The translations under genes were made by a program, and so were the position numbers. 8,255 nucleotides of DNA from an uncultured Anaerovibrio sp. (GTDB lineage Bacteria > Bacillota > Negativicutes > Selenomonadales > Selenomonadaceae): NCBI GenBank assembly GCA_900768695.1, contig CAAGDY010000494.1, positions 1 through 8,255 of the forward strand, written 5' to 3'. The notes below the pieces were generated by a model. The model saw only the letters and a list, made by a program, of their open reading frames with translations. It did not search any database and was not told where the DNA came from. Below are positions 6,353-8,255 of the stretch, piece after piece. Positions within the stretch are counted from its first letter, which is position 1; every line of letters starts with the position of its first letter.

Positions 6353-6922
6353 CTATCCTCCGATCACCCAATCTGCGTCATCGAGTTCCAGCTTTAACCT
6401 CTGCCGTGCCCGGGAGAGCCGCTTTTTTACATTGGCATCGGTTATCCGTAAAATCTGTGCGATTTCCCGGACAGAAAGCTCCTCATAATAAAATAGCAGA
6501 ATTACTTCACGCATATTCTGGGGGAGGCGCAGAACCTGCGCGTAGACATCGGCGGTCTGCTCCAGCTGCTCCGGCTGGAATGCCGATTTGTCAGGAAGCT
6601 GCGTCAGCAATACCTCGCTCAAAGAAACCACATTTTTACGCCATGGAGCAACAAAATGGGAATTACAACAATTGATGGTAACACGAATCAGCCACGCTTT
6701 CCGATGCTCTTCTGATTCAAATGGTTTTCGGTTCATGCACAGCTTCATAAAGACTTCCTGAAAGATATCTTCGGCATCCTGCAACGATTGTGTTTTGGTA
6801 ACTGCAATGCGCCAAACCATAGAGGAATAAAACCGAACCACATCCTCTGTAACCTCCATTGGAAGTATTGGGACGGTGCCGGACTGAGAGGTGCATCCGT
6901 CAATGCTGCCTGGATATTCCAT
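6353..6922 (-). CDS. ECF-like sigma-70 family RNA polymerase sigma factor
   Basis: The 189-residue protein would direct RNA polymerase to a special promoter set. Region 2 (about 28-90) includes TQSLQDAEDIFQEVFMKL, the core-binding and -10 recognition part, followed by HRKAWLIRVTINCC. Region 4 (about 130-180) has LPQNMREVILLFYYEELSVREIAQILRITDANVKKRLSRARQRLK, a clear helix-turn-helix for the -35 element. There is no region 3, as in ECF sigmas. Start choice: the ATG at 6922 has GAGGG 8 bases upstream; the frame continues to a GTG at 6955 without a ribosome site, and an ATG at 6859 also lacks one. The roughly 20-25 residues before region 2 are unusual for the family and may be partly untranslated. 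Its own promoter looks like sigma-A, so it is probably not autoregulated. Confidence 0.87.
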   Translation of the reverse strand: MEYPGSIDGCTSQSGTVPILPMEVTEDVVRFYSSMVWRIAVTKTQSLQDAEDIFQEVFMKLCMNRKPFESEEHRKAWLIRVTINCCNSHFVAPWRKNVVSLSEVLLTQLPDKSAFQPEQLEQTADVYAQVLRLPQNMREVILLFYYEELSVREIAQILRITDANVKKRLSRARQRLKLELDDADWVIGG

Positions 6923-7003
6923 TTCCAAATCCCTCACTTCTAATACCGATTTCACTTCAAAAGGTGACTATATATTATGGATTCCGCAATTATTTCGGGG
7001 ATC

Positions 7004-7032
7004 AGTATAGCATAAATAGACCAAGGGGTCAA
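7004..7032 (-). promoter_or_regulatory. Sigma-A promoter of the sigma/anti-sigma operon
   Basis: On the minus strand TTGACC (7027-7032) and TATACT (7004-7009) are 17 bp apart, each with 5 of 6 matches. Transcription would start near 6997, leaving a leader of about 75 bases before the ATG at 6922. Confidence 0.75.
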
Positions 7033-7255
7033 TGTATTTACTGTATCGTCTCCGTGAAAAACCTATCCAACCCCTCACGGGACGGGCTGATACGTACGCT
7101 ACGCCCAGGCAATTAGTCCGAAGCGCATCCCTGTCCGCGCAATAGTGATACAGCAGTCCTTAGGAGATTTTACGACTGCGCAGATAGGGGAATCATGGTT
7201 CCCCAATAACCCTATTGGGCAAGTCAATATCATTTCTGGGAATATGAGAATAAAA
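7033..7255. other. Non-coding interval with several small hairpins
   Basis: There is no supported gene here. Visible stems are CCGTGA/TCACGG (7052-7057 with 7075-7080), GCAGTC/GACTGC (7153-7158 with 7174-7179), GGGGAA/TTCCCC (7187-7192 with 7199-7204) and CCCAATA/TATTGGG (7202-7208 with 7213-7219). The last two share bases and exclude each other. An unbroken minus frame of about 59 codons crosses the sigma promoter, without a good start or ribosome site. The stretch may be a decayed gene, a repeat or a structured RNA; I do not recognise it. Confidence 0.35.
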
Positions 7256-7288
7256 TAGGCGCAGACAGAAAACTACTGTCTGCGCCTA
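7256..7288 (-). terminator. Terminator of the TetR gene
   Basis: The 13-bp perfect stem TAGGCGCAGACAG (7256-7268) with CTGTCTGCGCCTA (7276-7288) has a 7-base loop and is followed on the minus strand by TTTTATTC. It starts 10 bases beyond the TetR stop. Confidence 0.9.
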
Positions 7289-7298
7289 CATTTTGGCG

Positions 7299-7898
7299 TT
7301 ATACTTCCGGGGAATGAGCATCCGCTGTTCCCCAATCTGTTGCACTGATATCCTGCAAATGCCGAAGGCCTTCTGTAATGAAGGCCTCCCGGTCGAAGCT
7401 GCTGTTGCCGATGGCTTCCTGCACAATGATGCCGTCGCAGACCAGAAGGATCAGCCAGGTCAAAAAATCTGCCGGCAAATCCGTTCGCTCCTGGATTTTT
7501 TGCCGAATCAATCCCTGGAAATTCCGGTACAGCGTGTTCATACCCTGCCGAAGGGTCTCGTCCCCAAGCTGCGCTTCGGATAGCAGCTGAAGCCGCAGTC
7601 CCGCGGAGGCGATGTCCCGCTCCGCAACGTACCGGACCAGACGATTTAAGGACGTATCCTTTTCTTTGTTCTCCGTCCAGGAAATCAGATCTGCCCACTG
7701 TTCATCCAGAAACCGCTGGGTGATGTCCAGAAACACCTCGTTTTTGGTTTTATAGTGATAGTAGAGCGTTCCTTTGGAAATCCCCGCTGCTTTCGCGATA
7801 TCCGCCAGGGAAATATCTGCCAGCGAATTGGTTTTCAGCAGATCGCTGGTTGCCTCCAGAATCTTTTCCCGAATATTATCCTTCCGTGGTGCGGCCAT
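7299..7898 (-). CDS. TetR/AcrR-family transcriptional regulator
   Basis: The 199-residue protein has the TetR N-terminal DNA-binding domain (about 9-57). ISLADIAKAAGISKGTLYYHYKTKNEVF carries the helix-turn-helix and the typical G-TLYYHY signature. The rest (about 60-190) is a helical ligand and dimer domain with no recognisable ligand class. Two ATGs lie 6 bases apart; the one at 7898 is 7 bases after AAAAGGAG, while the one at 7904 is only one base away, so 7898 is chosen. The gene is divergent from a gene starting at 8119. A 20-bp palindrome just downstream of that gene's promoter is the likely operator, so this is probably a local repressor. Its own promoter (7928-7956) carries no obvious copy of that palindrome. 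Confidence 0.92.
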   Translation of the reverse strand: MAAPRKDNIREKILEATSDLLKTNSLADISLADIAKAAGISKGTLYYHYKTKNEVFLDITQRFLDEQWADLISWTENKEKDTSLNRLVRYVAERDIASAGLRLQLLSEAQLGDETLRQGMNTLYRNFQGLIRQKIQERTDLPADFLTWLILLVCDGIIVQEAIGNSSFDREAFITEGLRHLQDISATDWGTADAHSPEV

Positions 7899-7927
7899 AA
7901 GCATACTCCTTTTTCACAATTACCGAA

Positions 7928-7956
7928 ATTGTATCACGAAAGAATCATGGTGTCTA
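7928..7956 (-). promoter_or_regulatory. Promoter of the TetR gene
   Basis: On the minus strand TAGACA (7951-7956) and TACAAT (7928-7933) are 17 bp apart, each with 5 of 6 matches. The start would be near 7921, about 22 bases before the chosen ATG. Confidence 0.65.
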
Positions 7957-8036
7957 TCCCGTATTCCTAAAAACGCCAGAATTTCTGGGCAATTTGCAAT
8001 AGACAAGGGGGCCTCTTTTCTGCGATTTGTACGGTA

Positions 8037-8065
8037 TTGACAATTCCTGCCAGGTGCTGTATGAT
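8037..8065 (+). promoter_or_regulatory. Near-consensus sigma-A promoter of the gene at 8119
   Basis: TTGACA (8037-8042) is a perfect -35 and TATGAT (8060-8065) a 5-of-6 -10, with a 17-bp spacer. The start would be near 8072, right before the 20-bp palindrome. A promoter this strong suggests the gene is held off by a repressor. Confidence 0.85.
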
Positions 8066-8077
8066 GATGACGCAGAG

Positions 8078-8097
8078 AGTCGGTCAAAAGACCGACT
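8078..8097. promoter_or_regulatory. 20-bp palindrome, probable TetR operator
   Basis: AGTCGGTCAAAAGACCGACT has perfect 8-bp arms around AAAA. It lies between the predicted transcript start and the ribosome site of the gene at 8119. The size and form suit a TetR dimer pair. It could instead be an RNA hairpin in the leader, but no T-run follows, so a terminator is unlikely. Confidence 0.7.
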
Positions 8098-8118
8098 ATT
8101 TCAGGGAGGCGGATAGAC

Positions 8119-8255
8119 TTGAATATTACAGCAATCAACCGGCGGCTGCAAAAACGGTTTTCCGGGGCGGTGACTGCCGCAGCATCGGATGGATGCATTG
8201 TCCTGTCCGGGCATCTTCCCACATGGGAGGAAACGGTGGAGGCCTGCTCTCTGGC
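8119..8255 (+). CDS. Partial gene of unknown function, TTG start, cut by the window end
   Basis: Only the first 45 codons are present. The frame starts at TTG 8119-8121 with AGGGAGG (8103-8109) 9 bases upstream; no ATG or GTG is better placed. The protein begins M-N-I-T-A-I-N-R-R-L-Q-K-R-F-S-G-A-V-T-A and continues with DGCIVLSGHLPTWEETVEACSLA. The alternation of a short helix and 'xVxLSGxLxxWEExxxA' resembles a BON-type fold, sometimes found at the N-terminus of larger clostridial proteins; this is a weak resemblance. The divergent TetR gene, the strong promoter and the palindrome point to an inducible gene, for example an enzyme or transporter for the TetR ligand. The protein itself cannot be named from this fragment. 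Confidence 0.7.
   Translation, partial: MNITAINRRLQKRFSGAVTAAASDGCIVLSGHLPTWEETVEACSL

Noticed and set aside
6923..6955. GTG start for the sigma factor at 6955
   Set aside because: No ribosome site precedes it, whereas the ATG at 6922 has GAGGG at good spacing. The choice is not fully certain.
7273..7698. 141-codon minus frame inside the TetR gene
   Set aside because: It is an alternative frame of a clear TetR gene and runs into its terminator.

Overview
The window is chromosomal DNA of a moderately GC-rich, low-GC-phylum-type anaerobe, most likely a gut Clostridia (Oscillospiraceae-like). The evidence is strong AGGAGG-type ribosome binding sites, sigma-A promoters with 17-bp spacers, a Gram-positive lipoprotein, an M23 hydrolase with a PcsB-like coiled coil, an RlmD with the C-terminal extension I know from clostridial homologues, and a small XRE regulator of a type common in clostridial genomes. 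This placement is from protein style and memory, not a search. No rRNA, tRNA or CRISPR array is visible.

Layout. 1-324 is non-coding and carries a 155-bp MITE-like element bounded by perfect 30-bp inverted repeats. 325-2428 (+) is a two-gene unit: a GNAT acetyltransferase and the 23S rRNA uracil methyltransferase RlmD. A hairpin at 2462-2499 separates it from a convergent gene. 2498-3359 is a divergent pair: a small XRE repressor (-) and a SLOG-domain protein (+). The promoter region between them holds three copies of ACCCG-N4-CGGGT with centres exactly 48 bp apart. 3634-5500 (-) is a coupled pair, a lipoprotein followed by a secreted coiled-coil M23 endopeptidase, ending at a terminator (3559-3603). 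5677-6922 (-) is a coupled ECF-like sigma factor and a membrane protein that is probably its anti-sigma factor, ending at a strong terminator (5634-5674). 6923-7298 is non-coding, with the sigma promoter and several small hairpins. 7299-7898 (-) is a TetR-family regulator, divergent from a gene that starts with TTG at 8119 and runs off the window. That gene has a near-consensus promoter and a 20-bp palindrome that is the likely TetR operator.

How it works together. The window is rich in local regulators paired with one target each: XRE with SLOG, sigma with anti-sigma, TetR with the divergent gene. The most striking structure is the XRE/SLOG intergenic region, where O1 covers the inferred start of the repressor transcript, O2 sits at the -35 region of both promoters, and O3 covers the inferred start of the SLOG transcript. 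The lipoprotein/M23 pair is a probable cell-wall remodelling unit. Whether the upstream sigma factor controls it cannot be decided from sequence alone.
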